DNA of 64,000 bases from Candidatus Bathyarchaeota archaeon (GTDB lineage: Archaea; Thermoproteota; Bathyarchaeia; Bathyarchaeales; Bathycorpusculaceae), in assembly GCA_026414485.1 (NCBI GenBank), contig JAOAIX010000007.1, forward strand, positions 32,770-96,769, given 5' to 3'. Shown here piece after piece: positions 51,475 through 61,021 of the stretch. Within the stretch, counting starts at the first letter, position 1; every line of letters begins with the position of its first letter. A program made the position numbers and the translations under genes. The notes below the pieces were generated by a model. It was not told the DNA's origin. It saw only the letters and a program-made list of their open reading frames with translations, and did not search any database.

Positions 51475-54341
51475 ACTATATCTTTCTGGAGTATTTTTTT
51501 GAGGAACTTTCCTGTGTGTGAGTTGGTGTTTTTTGCGACTTCTTCTGGGGTTCCTTCCGCAATGACTTGTCCGCCTGCTTCTCCTCCTTCAGGTCCAAGG
51601 TCGATGAGGTAGTCGCAGCTTTTTATGACGTCCAAGTTGTGTTCGATAACGTAGACGGTGTTGCCTTTTGCAACCAATCTGTTGAGTACTTTTATGAGGC
51701 GTTTTGTGTCGTCAAAGTGTAAGCCTGTGGTAGGTTCGTCTAGTAGGTAAACTACATGTCCAGATTTTTGTTTGCTGAGTTCGCGGGTGATTTTTATGCG
51801 TTGGCTTTCCCCTCCTGAAAGTGTGGTGGAGCTTTGTCCAAGTTTAATGTAACCTAATCCCACATCTAGTAAAGTTTGGAGTTTGCGTGAAATAAACGGC
51901 ATGTTTTCGAAGAATTGGGCTGCTTCTTCTACAGTCATATCTAGAACTTCTGCTATGTTTTTTCCTTTGTAGAGTATGTTGAGGGTTTCTTTGTTGTATC
52001 TTTTGCCTTTGCACTCGCTACATTGCACGTAGACGTCAGGCAAAAAGTTCATTTCTATGCGTAGTACCCCGTCGCCTTGGCAAGTTTCGCATCTTCCTCC
52101 TTTAACGTTAAAGCTGAATCGCCCTGGGCTGTAGCCGCGGGCTTTTGCTTCTTTAGTTGAGGCGAAAATTTTTCGGATTTCGTCAAAAAGTTTGGTATAT
52201 GTGGCAGGGTTACTTCTTGGTGTTCTGCCAATGGGGTCTTGGTCGATGACTATGACATTTTGCACAAAGTTTGGTACATCCATTTTGTCGTATTTTCCGA
52301 TTTTGTCTACTCGTTCGCCGTACATTTGACGTAGTGCCGGCATTACTGTTTGGTTCATTAGTGTGCTCTTGCCTGATCCTGAAACTCCTGTGATTCCGCA
52401 AAGCACGCCAAGAGGCAGTTTAACGGTAAGGTTTTTAAGGTTATTTTCTTTGGCGCCGTAGATTGTGATGTAACCTGCGGGTTTGCGTCTTTCTTTTGGG
52501 ACTTCAATTTTTAATTCGCCTGAAAGGTACTTACCTGTTAGGCTACGTTTGTTTTTCATGACGTCTTGGGGTGTGCCTTCTGCAACAATGTGGCCGCCGT
52601 GGACGCCTGCGCCTGGACCCATGTCTACGATGTAGTCTGCGTTTCGAATGGTTTCCTCGTCATGTTCCACTACAATTAATGTGTTGCCTAAATCTCGAAG
52701 CTTGTGGAGTGTGCTTATGAGTTTTGTGTTGTCTCTTTGGTGTAATCCGATGCTGGGTTCGTCTAGTATGTAGAGTACACCCATGAGGTTGCTGCCTATC
52801 TGTGTTGCTAATCGGATACGTTGAGCTTCTCCGCCTGAGAGGGTGCGGGCTGCTCGTGAAAGTGAAAGGTAGCCTAAGCCGACGTTTTTGAGAAAGCTGA
52901 GGCGGTCGTTGATTTCTTTGAGCACTTGTTTTGCAATAATCATTTCTTTTTCGTTCAAGTGAGCTGGGAGGTCTGCGAAGAACTCTACAGCTTGTTCAAT
53001 GGAGAGGTCGGTGATGTCGATGATGCTTTTGCCTTGGATTTTCACTGCTAGAACAACAGGTTGCAGCCGTTTTCCTTGGCAAGTGGTGCAGACGCGTGAC
53101 TTCATGAACTTTTCTATTTCCTCTTTGCGCCACTCGCTTTCGGTTTGTTTGTACAGTCTCATGGTTTGGGGTATGACACCTTCCCAGCCATTTTGCATCC
53201 ACATGGTTGCGCCGTTTGACCAGTTGCCGCTTATTGGTTCTCTGTCGCCGTACAACAGAACTTTGAGTTGTTTATCGGTGAAGTCCTTGATTGGTGTGAA
53301 GACGTCAAAGCCATGTTTTTTGCCAACCATGGCCAGCTGCTGTACTCGCCACGTCAAATCCATTTTTCCGTAAACAGCCAGTGCACCATCCATGATGGAT
53401 TTGTTTTTGTCGGGGATCACCAAGTCCTCGGCAACTTCGGTTATTTCGCCCAATCCATGGCAGGTTGGGCATGCGCCAAATGGTGAGTTGAATGAGAACA
53501 TGCGCGGTTCTAAGCTTTCAAATACGATTTCAGGGTGGTTGGTGCATGCTCCAAAGGTGCTGTAGATCATTTCCCCTTCGAACCTTTCCAGTTCACGCTT
53601 TTTTTCTGTGTTTGCGTCTTGGGCGTTTATAGCGATCATGGTGCCTTTGCCCGTCAAAAGTGCTTGTTCTACTGCTTCGGCTAGGCGGGAGCGTTCTTCC
53701 TCGTCGATTTTGATTGTATCTATGACTGCTTCGATCCAGTGTTTTTCGTAGCGTAATAGTTTCACTTCTTCTTTGATGGAGTCGGCGTCGTAGATTTTCT
53801 GGTCTACCCTGATTTTGGTAAAGCCTTGTTTTTTGAGGTCGTCGAAAACTTGTTCATGTGTGCCTTTCATGCCTCTGATTATGGGGGCAAGAAAAATCAG
53901 CGTCTTGCCTTGTTCTGCCATGATGAGGCTGGTTATGTTTTCGGGGCTTTGGGGGCGGATAGAGTTGCCGCATTTTGGGCAGTGATGTGTGCCGATACGC
54001 GCGTAAAGCAACCTTAGGTAATCGTAGATTTCAGTGACGGTGCCGACGGTGGATCGGGGGTTTTTGCTGGTGCTTTTTTGTTCAATTGAGATGGCTGGGG
54101 ATAAGCCGTCAATTGAGTCGACGTCAGGTTTGTCCATAAGCCCCAAAAATTGCCTAGCATACGCGCTTAGGCTCTCTACGTATCGTCTTTGGCCTTCAGC
54201 GTATATGGTGTCAAATGCCAATGTGGATTTGCCTGAGCCTGAAAGCCCTGTAATTACGATTAGTTTGTTTCGAGGTAACTCTACATTTATGTTTTTGAGG
54301 TTGTGCTCGCGGGCACCTTTAACAGAAATCGTTTCTCGCAT
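51471..54341 (-). CDS. uvrA: Excinuclease subunit UvrA
   Basis: A 956-residue damage-recognition ATPase of nucleotide excision repair with two ABC modules. Walker A motifs are [16 protein letters not shown] near residue 31 and [13 protein letters not shown] in the second half. Signature [11 protein letters not shown] and [11 protein letters not shown] and both Walker B/Q-loops are present, with zinc fingers CPKCG...C..C and CETCQGDGV...CSECKGKR. Full length. It is transcribed with uvrC downstream; uvrB lies 94 bases upstream. UvrABC is of bacterial origin and found only in some archaea. Confidence 0.97.
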   Translation of the reverse strand: MRETISVKGAREHNLKNINVELPRNKLIVITGLSGSGKSTLAFDTIYAEGQRRYVESLSAYARQFLGLMDKPDVDSIDGLSPAISIEQKSTSKNPRSTVGTVTEIYDYLRLLYARIGTHHCPKCGNSIRPQSPENITSLIMAEQGKTLIFLAPIIRGMKGTHEQVFDDLKKQGFTKIRVDQKIYDADSIKEEVKLLRYEKHWIEAVIDTIKIDEEERSRLAEAVEQALLTGKGTMIAINAQDANTEKKRELERFEGEMIYSTFGACTNHPEIVFESLEPRMFSFNSPFGACPTCHGLGEITEVAEDLVIPDKNKSIMDGALAVYGKMDLTWRVQQLAMVGKKHGFDVFTPIKDFTDKQLKVLLYGDREPISGNWSNGATMWMQNGWEGVIPQTMRLYKQTESEWRKEEIEKFMKSRVCTTCQGKRLQPVVLAVKIQGKSIIDITDLSIEQAVEFFADLPAHLNEKEMIIAKQVLKEINDRLSFLKNVGLGYLSLSRAARTLSGGEAQRIRLATQIGSNLMGVLYILDEPSIGLHQRDNTKLISTLHKLRDLGNTLIVVEHDEETIRNADYIVDMGPGAGVHGGHIVAEGTPQDVMKNKRSLTGKYLSGELKIEVPKERRKPAGYITIYGAKENNLKNLTVKLPLGVLCGITGVSGSGKSTLMNQTVMPALRQMYGERVDKIGKYDKMDVPNFVQNVIVIDQDPIGRTPRSNPATYTKLFDEIRKIFASTKEAKARGYSPGRFSFNVKGGRCETCQGDGVLRIEMNFLPDVYVQCSECKGKRYNKETLNILYKGKNIAEVLDMTVEEAAQFFENMPFISRKLQTLLDVGLGYIKLGQSSTTLSGGESQRIKITRELSKQKSGHVVYLLDEPTTGLHFDDTKRLIKVLNRLVAKGNTVYVIEHNLDVIKSCDYLIDLGPEGGEAGGQVIAEGTPEEVAKNTNSHTGKFLKKILQKDIV

Positions 54342-54435
54342 TACTGTAACCTGTTTGGTGTTTAATAATGGGGAGTTTACTTGTTTTAGATTGATGCTTT
54401 TCTACCTTTTTGCCTTGAAAATGTGGTTCTGATGG

Positions 54436-56379
54436 TTAACGCTGGTTTTTCTCCTTTTGTGTCAGGGTCGCCGTTAACTCTTTGATGGCGTCGCGTAGTT
54501 CAATTGCCTTCTCAAAATCTAGGCGTTCTGCTGCTTCTCGCATCCTGGCGTCCAATTCGACTATTTGTCTATGAATGTCTGCTTTGGCTAGGTGTTTGGT
54601 GCCCTTGATTGTGCCTTGTTTGAGGGGAATGCTTTTCACGATAGTTTTTGGTGTGATGCCATGTAGTCGGTTGAAGTGTATTTGGAATCTGCGTCTGTAC
54701 TCGGTGATTTCCATGGCTCGTTTTATTGACTGTGTTTTTACGTCTGCGTAAAGTATGACTCTGCCTTTTTCGTTGCGTGCTGCTCGACCAATTGTTTGAA
54801 TTAAGCTGCGTTCATCGCGTAGAAAGCCTTCTTTGTCAGCGTCTAAAATGAAGATGGTGGCAACTTCTGGGATGTCTAAGCCTTCGCGGAGCAAGTTTAT
54901 TCCTACGAGTATGTCGAATTCTCCTACCCTGAGTTGTCGTACCAGCTCTATGCGGTCGAGGCTGTCTATGTCTGAGTGCATGTATCTTACGCGGAATCCT
55001 TCTTTGACTAAGTAGTCTGTCAAGTCTTCTGCCATGCGTTTTGTTAATGTTGTAATTAGCACACGGTTGCCTTCGTTGATTGTTTTCTTTGCCTCTGCCA
55101 TAAGGTGCTGCATTTGTCCTGCGATGGGATGTAGTTCCACTTGAGGATCTAAAAGCCCTGTGGGGCGGGTGATTAGTTCTACGGGTGGACCGCTTTTTTC
55201 TAGTTCGTACTCGGAGGGGGTTGCTGAGACAAACAGTGTTTTTCCCATTTTCTGTTCGAATTCTTCAAATTTTAGTGGGCGGTTATCAAATGCGCTGGGG
55301 AGTCTAAAGCCGAAGTCTACTAGGTTCTTTTTGCGTGAGTAGTCGCCGTTGTACATGGCTCGCGCTTGGGGGATGGTTTGATGGCTTTCATCGATAATTA
55401 GCAAGTAGTCTTTGGGGAAGTAATCTATTAGCGTAAATGGTGGTTCGCCGGGGTTGCGTCCATCAAAGTGTCTGCTGTAGTTTTCCATGCCTGAGCAGAA
55501 CCCCATTTCTCGTATCATCTCTAAATCGTAGTTTGTGCGTTGTTTGAGACGTTGGGCTTCAAGTGGCGGTAGCTGCGGTAGCCGCTCTTCAAGTTCTTTT
55601 TGTATCTGTTGAAGCGCGCGTTCATGTTTCTCTTGGGGTACTACGTACTGCCGTGCTGGGTACAGTGTGATTTTGTCAATTGTGGTTTTTACGTCGCCTG
55701 TAAGCGTGTTGACTTCTTTGATTTTCTTGATTTTGCCTGATTCCAGTTCAATTCGTAGAATGTCTTTTTCGTAAGTTGGGATGACGTCGATTGTTTCTCC
55801 TCGGACACGAAATCTGCCAGGCTCCAGAAATGCGTCGTTGCGCTCGTACTGCATATCGACTAGGGCGTGAATTAGTTTTTGCCTGTTTGTCTCTTTGCCA
55901 ACTTGTAGTTCGACAGCCATGCTTTTGAAGTCGTCTGGGTTGCCTAAGCTGTAGATGCAGCTTATGCTCGCAACTATGATCGTGTCTTTTCTGCTTACGA
56001 TACTTGAGACTGCATGCATGCGCATTTTTTCGATCTCGGCGTTTACGTCCGAGTCTTTTTCTATGTAGGTGTCTGTTGTTGGAATGTACGATTCGGGTTG
56101 GTAGTAATCGTAGAAAGAGATGAAGTATTCCACTCTGTTTTTGGGAAAAAACTCTTTTAACTCTGCGTAGAGTTGGGCTGCTAGGGTTTTGTTGTGTGCG
56201 ATTATTAGTGTGGGTTTCTGGAGTCTGTTGATTACGTTTGCCATGACGAATGTTTTGCCGCTGCCTGTTATTCCGAGGAGTGTTTGTTTGTCTTTTTTTG
56301 AGAAACCTGCCACTATCTTTTCTACTGCTTCTTCTTGTCCTGGTGAGGTTTTGAATGGTGCAACTAGCTCAAACTGCAT
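54436..56379 (-). CDS. uvrB: Excinuclease subunit UvrB
   Basis: A 647-residue UvrB helicase-like protein. Walker A GITGSGKTFV is at residues about 36-45. The damage-clamping beta-hairpin lies in FYDYYQPESYIPTTDTYIEK, the DExx motif in LLIIDESHQT, and motif VI in QTIGRAARNEKGRVI. The C-terminal UVR coiled-coil (about 610-640, LDARMREAAERLDFEKAIEL) binds UvrC. Full length. First gene of the uvrB-uvrA-uvrC unit and divergent from the PAS-DUF835 gene. Confidence 0.97.
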   Translation of the reverse strand: MQFELVAPFKTSPGQEEAVEKIVAGFSKKDKQTLLGITGSGKTFVMANVINRLQKPTLIIAHNKTLAAQLYAELKEFFPKNRVEYFISFYDYYQPESYIPTTDTYIEKDSDVNAEIEKMRMHAVSSIVSRKDTIIVASISCIYSLGNPDDFKSMAVELQVGKETNRQKLIHALVDMQYERNDAFLEPGRFRVRGETIDVIPTYEKDILRIELESGKIKKIKEVNTLTGDVKTTIDKITLYPARQYVVPQEKHERALQQIQKELEERLPQLPPLEAQRLKQRTNYDLEMIREMGFCSGMENYSRHFDGRNPGEPPFTLIDYFPKDYLLIIDESHQTIPQARAMYNGDYSRKKNLVDFGFRLPSAFDNRPLKFEEFEQKMGKTLFVSATPSEYELEKSGPPVELITRPTGLLDPQVELHPIAGQMQHLMAEAKKTINEGNRVLITTLTKRMAEDLTDYLVKEGFRVRYMHSDIDSLDRIELVRQLRVGEFDILVGINLLREGLDIPEVATIFILDADKEGFLRDERSLIQTIGRAARNEKGRVILYADVKTQSIKRAMEITEYRRRFQIHFNRLHGITPKTIVKSIPLKQGTIKGTKHLAKADIHRQIVELDARMREAAERLDFEKAIELRDAIKELTATLTQKEKNQR

Positions 56380-56552
56380 TTTTGTCTCTCAATAAGCTCT
56401 CTAGCAGGGTGAGGTTTTGGCTTATAAGAGTTTTCAGGAGGTTTTTGTCTGTTAAGTGTTGATTTGTGGGGTTGTTATTTGAGGCGTTTTTGAGTTTTTG
56501 TAGTTGTGTAGTACAAAAAATGAATAAGGTTTATTAATACTTACGATAACTA

Positions 56553-57515
56553 TTGTTTTGTCTGTGGGGGGATACTACGACGCAACCGCTGATTAATTCA
56601 GAGTTGCCTTTAGCTGTGGCTCAGTTGGGGAAGTTGGGGTTTCAGAAAGGCGACAAAGCTCGCCTATGTAGCGGGGTCAAATATAGAAAATTGTTCGATG
56701 CTCTTGCTGACCCTGTTTTTATTGCTGACTATGACACTGGAGTAATTCTTGACTGTAACGCGGCGTCTTTTGAGTTGACGTCTTTTTCGAAAACCGAGTT
56801 GATCGGTGTAAAACTAGCTTCTCTATTTTGCGGTACAGCTGAAGGCTCTGTGGGGGGATCTGTTGAGCGTTTTTTGGGCTGTGAGGAGGGGCAAGTGGCT
56901 AATGCCATGTTGATCACAAAGGGAGGTGAAAAAAAGGCGGTGGCGGTTAGGTTTGACACTTTGATGTTTAAGAGGCGGAAAATTGTTCAGTTGATGCTTA
57001 AGGACGTCACGGAAAAAAGGAATCTGGAAGAATTATTAGTTAAAGTGGTGTACAAGCTAAGTGGGCTTTCTCCAGGTGACAGTGTGATTTATGGTTCTCA
57101 TGAGCGCTGTTTTAATGTGTATGAGAGTCTTGTGTGTATCAAGTTGCCTTCTTTGTGTATTGTTCATGGTGATCCGCAGAAGTTTATAGCTAAGTATGAT
57201 GTTCCTGTTGGGTCTGTTAGACTTTTGGCTTCTAAATCTATTAAGGGGTTTAGTGTTTTGCCTAATTTGCAGGAGCTTTCTCTTGAGTTGTCTAGGTTTT
57301 TGAATGTCTACAAAAGGGGGGTTGTTCTTCTCGATGGTTTGGAGCATTTGATTAGTACGTATGGTTTTGAGACTGTGTATCAGTTTATTCAGGAGAAGCA
57401 TTTTGATTTGTTAGAGCATGATTCTTTTTTGCTTATGCCTATGAATTTGGATGCGCTCAGTAAAGTAGAAAGGGCATATTTGGCAAGTGAAGTGAAAATT
57501 ATTGAAGGAAATTAG
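56553..57515 (+). CDS. PAS domain plus DUF835 protein
   Basis: A soluble signalling protein of about 310 residues: a PAS domain (about 45-155; YRKLFDALADPVFIADYDTG to MLKDVTEKRNLEELL) and a C-terminal DUF835 domain (about 165-310; CIVHGDPQKFIAKYDVPVGS, RGVVLLDGLEHLISTYGFE, FLLMPMNLDALSK). DUF835 is common in archaea and of unknown function, often fused to sensor domains. The start is uncertain: the TATA-like TTTATTAATA predicts a transcript from about 56560, and GGGGGGA (56566-56572) has no ATG/GTG/TTG at a proper distance; ACG 56580 or TTG 56604 are candidates. It lies upstream of pilus locus B. Confidence 0.8.
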   Translation: MFCLWGDTTTQPLINSELPLAVAQLGKLGFQKGDKARLCSGVKYRKLFDALADPVFIADYDTGVILDCNAASFELTSFSKTELIGVKLASLFCGTAEGSVGGSVERFLGCEEGQVANAMLITKGGEKKAVAVRFDTLMFKRRKIVQLMLKDVTEKRNLEELLVKVVYKLSGLSPGDSVIYGSHERCFNVYESLVCIKLPSLCIVHGDPQKFIAKYDVPVGSVRLLASKSIKGFSVLPNLQELSLELSRFLNVYKRGVVLLDGLEHLISTYGFETVYQFIQEKHFDLLEHDSFLLMPMNLDALSKVERAYLASEVKIIEGN

Positions 57516-57682
57516 TTTTGTGGGTTGTTCTTCAAGATTGTGTAATTAATGTTTAGCTTGTTGATTGTTTAGTTTTGTGATTTAATGTAGAATGGTATTT
57601 TGCAGTTTTTGGCTTTAATTGAGGTGTTTAACAAAAAAATTATTATGTTAAACGTAGTTTATCTGTTATCGCTGGTCGCTTA

Positions 57683-59173
57683 ATGACTGAGAAACAATTG
57701 ACTTCTAAGAGGCGGATTTTAGAAACTTTTAAAATTAATGAGCCTTTTCAGTTTGCTGTTCTCTCAGAAGATCCTGCTACGCATGAGTTGTGGTATGAAG
57801 TTTTTGAGCCTACTTTGCAGGAGGCGGAAAAAAAGCAGTTCTTGACTATTAGAGATTTTTTGGTTGAGGAAATTGATGTGACCTTTTCTGACTTGGGCTC
57901 AGAGGAGAAGGCTCGAGCGTATTTGACTGATCAGGTTAAGCGGATTGTTAAAAAGTTTCGTATTAGAGTGGGTGACGCCAGTTTAGAGAAGATTCTTTAT
58001 TATATTAATCGGGATTTTGTTGGTTATGGCAAAATTGATGTGATGATGCGTGATCCTCTGATTGAGGATATCAGTTGTAATGGTGTTTTTGGTCCTGTTT
58101 ACGTTTGGCACCGCGAATATGAGTCTATTCCTACGAATGTTAGTTTTGATTCTGAGGATGAGTTGAATTCTTTTGTGATAAAGTTGGCTTACAGGACTGG
58201 GCGTATGATTTCTGTTGCTAATCCCATTTTGGATTCGATTCTTGCTGATGGTAGTCGTATTCAGATGACTTATGGGAAAGCCGTTACGAGAGGCGGGTCA
58301 ACGTTTACTATTCGTAAGTTTAAGTCTGATCCGTTGACTATAGTTGATTTGATAAAGTTTAAGACGGTTCCTCTTAAGTTAGCTGCGTTTTTGTGGTATT
58401 TCATTGAGAATAAGCTGGATATATTTGTTTGTGGACCTACTGCGTCAGGTAAGACTACTACGCTTAATTGTTTGTCGGCTTTTATTCAGCCTGATTTTAA
58501 GATTATTACAATCGAGGATACTCCTGAACTTCAGCTTCACCATAAAAACTGGTTGCGGTCTGTTTCCCGTCCCAGTGGGGGTTCTTCTGCGGAGATTAGT
58601 CTTTATGACCTTTTGAAGGCTGCTATGCGGCAGAGGCCTGATTACATCATTGTGGGTGAGATAAGGGGTGCTGAGGCGTATACGCTTTTTCAGGCGATGG
58701 CGACTGGGCATGGGGGTTTTTCGTCTTTGCATGCTGAATCTGTGGCTTCAGTTGTGCATCGTCTTGAAACTGAGCCGATGAATATACCGCGGACTTTGGT
58801 TACGAGTTTGGATGTTGTGCTTATACAGCAGAAGCTGCAGGTGGGGGGTAAGCCTGTTAGGCGGGTTACTTCGGCCACTGAGTTTGTGGGTTTGGATACG
58901 CGGACTAATGAGATAATTACCAATGAAGTGTTTAGTTATAATGCTAATACTGATACGTATCAGTATTCGGGGCGGTCTTATCATCTGGAGAAGATTGCTA
59001 AGAGCACGGGTAAAAGCTTGAAGGATGTCTCGGAGGAGATTGAGAAGCGAAGTTTAGTTCTTGATTGGATGGTGAAAAATGACATCCGGCGGTTCAAAGA
59101 TGTCAGTGAGGTTATCCGTGGCTTTTACAGTAATCCTGAGGAGATCTACAGACGGATTAGGGTGGGTTCCTGA
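57683..59173 (+). CDS. Type II/IV secretion-system ATPase (pilus locus B)
   Basis: A 496-residue motor ATPase paralogous to the one at 41.8 kb: GPTASGKTTTLNCLSAF (Walker A) near residue 250, YIIVGEIRGAEAYTLFQAMA (Walker B) and ATGHGGFSSLHAES. Conserved N-terminal part LYYINRDFVGYGKIDVMMRD is shared with the locus A enzyme (YYLEKELIGYGKIDGLMCD). It powers assembly of a second fibre or secretion apparatus. Two membrane-platform genes follow in the same direction. Confidence 0.93.
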   Translation: MTEKQLTSKRRILETFKINEPFQFAVLSEDPATHELWYEVFEPTLQEAEKKQFLTIRDFLVEEIDVTFSDLGSEEKARAYLTDQVKRIVKKFRIRVGDASLEKILYYINRDFVGYGKIDVMMRDPLIEDISCNGVFGPVYVWHREYESIPTNVSFDSEDELNSFVIKLAYRTGRMISVANPILDSILADGSRIQMTYGKAVTRGGSTFTIRKFKSDPLTIVDLIKFKTVPLKLAAFLWYFIENKLDIFVCGPTASGKTTTLNCLSAFIQPDFKIITIEDTPELQLHHKNWLRSVSRPSGGSSAEISLYDLLKAAMRQRPDYIIVGEIRGAEAYTLFQAMATGHGGFSSLHAESVASVVHRLETEPMNIPRTLVTSLDVVLIQQKLQVGGKPVRRVTSATEFVGLDTRTNEIITNEVFSYNANTDTYQYSGRSYHLEKIAKSTGKSLKDVSEEIEKRSLVLDWMVKNDIRRFKDVSEVIRGFYSNPEEIYRRIRVGS

Positions 59174-59210
59174 AGCTGTTTCAGACTTGTTCAATGGCGG
59201 GTAGGGTTGA

Positions 59211-60137
59211 ATGGTGAAAAAGTTGGATAGTCATAAAGGGTCGCCGTTTAGTTTTCATGAGTTGGGATATCGCGTGTTAGGTGTTGCACCTGCGCGTTTT
59301 TTTCCTTGGTCTGAGAAGCTGCGGCAGAGTCTGCTTAGAGCAAGTGTTAAGGTGAATCACGTTGTTTATGTGAGTTCGATGTTTTTTTGGAGTTTAATTA
59401 CTTTTGTTGTGTCGTTGGTTATAGTGCCTGTTTTGTTTGTGGTTTTTTCTTCTTTGGTGGGAGTGGTTTTTCCTTTGTCTTTTATTGTTGTGATAGGTTT
59501 GTTGGCTGGCGGGGTTAGTTTTGGTGTGTGTTTTGTGGTGTTTTTGTCTTATCCAAGCTACAAGGCTTCTGTGTTGAAGATGAAAATTGAGAAGAACCTT
59601 GTGTATGTTGCTAATTACATGGCTATTCTTAGTGGTTCAGGTGCTACGCCGGGGGAAACGTTTGGTTCTCTTGCGAGGATTGGGGAGGTTTTTAATTTGA
59701 AAGAAAGTGCACAGAGTGTGGTGAGAAGTGTTGAGTTGTTGGGGGATGATTTGATAGCTGCTTTGGATGCGGAGAGTAAGCGGACGCCTAGTAAGGATTA
59801 TTCCAATTTTCTTCAGGGTTATATATCTACTATTCAGACTGGGGGAAATTTGCATTTTTATTTGATGACTATGGCAAATAAGTTTACTGAGACTCGGCGG
59901 CGGCGATTGAGTAAGATGATTTCTCAGTTGGGGTTGGCGGGGGAGCTTTACATTACTGTGTTGGTGGCTTTTCCGATAATTATGATTACACTGTTGGTTA
60001 TTATGGGGGTTTTTGGCGGCGAGGTTATTGGTGGGCTTTCTGCCGCTCAGATTATGCCCCTTTTGGTTTATTTGTTGTTGCCGGCTGCTGCGTTGTTTGT
60101 GTTGGTTTATGTTGATGCGATCTTGTCGAGTTGGTGA
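59211..60137 (+). CDS. TadB/TadC-type platform protein, first half
   Basis: A 308-residue membrane protein with one T2SF domain. Two transmembrane helices (about 55-80 and 85-112) precede the cytoplasmic T2SF helices (KIEKNLVYVANYMAILSGSG, then SNFLQGYISTIQTGGNLHFY), and two more helices close the chain (about 240-262 and 275-300). It corresponds to the N-terminal half of the fused protein in locus A. The next gene starts three bases after its stop, so the two probably form a heteromeric platform. Confidence 0.88.
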   Translation: MVKKLDSHKGSPFSFHELGYRVLGVAPARFFPWSEKLRQSLLRASVKVNHVVYVSSMFFWSLITFVVSLVIVPVLFVVFSSLVGVVFPLSFIVVIGLLAGGVSFGVCFVVFLSYPSYKASVLKMKIEKNLVYVANYMAILSGSGATPGETFGSLARIGEVFNLKESAQSVVRSVELLGDDLIAALDAESKRTPSKDYSNFLQGYISTIQTGGNLHFYLMTMANKFTETRRRRLSKMISQLGLAGELYITVLVAFPIIMITLLVIMGVFGGEVIGGLSAAQIMPLLVYLLLPAAALFVLVYVDAILSSW

Positions 60138-60140
60138 GGT

Positions 60141-60971
60141 ATGAAGGTGTCTGGGTTTTTTTCTCTTAGAACTAAGCGGTTTGTTTATTCGTTATCTTTG
60201 GTTATAGCTGTTGTAGTGGTTGCTGTTGGATATGTGTCGGTTTCTTTGAGTTTTGTTTTTCATGCTTATGTGGCTGTTGGTATTGCTGCTGGGTTGTTTT
60301 TGCCGTCTATTATTGTGCATTTGGAAAATCGGAGGAAGCGGCTTATTGATAATGCTTGGCCTGTGCTGCTTGATAATTTGGCTGAGAGTCAAGCTGTTGG
60401 GTTGACTTTGCTTCAGGGGTTGGAGGATGTTTCTCGCCGTAATTATGGGCCAATCAGTGAGGAGCTGCGGAAGTTGACGGCGAAGTTGACTTTTGGGGTG
60501 GAATTTGAGAAGGCGTTTTTGGAGTTCAGCAAGCACATTGGCACCGAGTTTTCTGCGAAGGTGAGTACGCTTATAGTTGAGGCAGTGCGGTTGGGAGGTG
60601 ATTTGAAGAGCTCGTTTAATTCCACGGCTCAGTTTGTGCGAGAAATGATTGAGTTGCGGGATGAGCGTGAGTCTCAACTTCGTCCATACTTGTTTATCAT
60701 TTACATCAGCTTTTTTGTTTTCATCGGCGTAATTGTGATTCTGTATCAGAGTTTGTTTGTGCCTATGGCGCAGTCTCAGCAGACTCAGTTTCTGAACATC
60801 ACCATTTCTTTTGAGAGTTTTAGAGCGTTGTTGTTTGATTTAGCCATAGTGGAAGCAATATTTGGGGGGTTAGCTGCTGGAAAACTCAGTGAAGGCATAA
60901 TGCTGAACGGGTTGAAGCACTCTGTGGTTATGCTTGTAATTGTAACGGTTGTCTTTACGCTCTTGCTTTGA
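60141..60971 (+). CDS. TadB/TadC-type platform protein, second half
   Basis: A 276-residue membrane protein with one T2SF domain: two N-terminal helices (about 15-35 and 38-55), then LDNLAESQAVGLTLLQGLED, FSKHIGTEFSAKVSTLIVEA and RLGGDLKSSF, and C-terminal helices near 188-208, 228-248 and 255-275. It corresponds to the C-terminal half of the locus A platform protein. It is the last recognised gene of the ATPase-TadB-TadC unit. Pilin genes are not adjacent, but a pilin-like gene end lies at the right window edge. Confidence 0.88.
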   Translation: MKVSGFFSLRTKRFVYSLSLVIAVVVVAVGYVSVSLSFVFHAYVAVGIAAGLFLPSIIVHLENRRKRLIDNAWPVLLDNLAESQAVGLTLLQGLEDVSRRNYGPISEELRKLTAKLTFGVEFEKAFLEFSKHIGTEFSAKVSTLIVEAVRLGGDLKSSFNSTAQFVREMIELRDERESQLRPYLFIIYISFFVFIGVIVILYQSLFVPMAQSQQTQFLNITISFESFRALLFDLAIVEAIFGGLAAGKLSEGIMLNGLKHSVVMLVIVTVVFTLLL

Positions 60972-61021
60972 TTTTTGAAGAATTTTTTGGTTTACTTTTA
61001 TCTATTTATGAGTAGTGGTTT

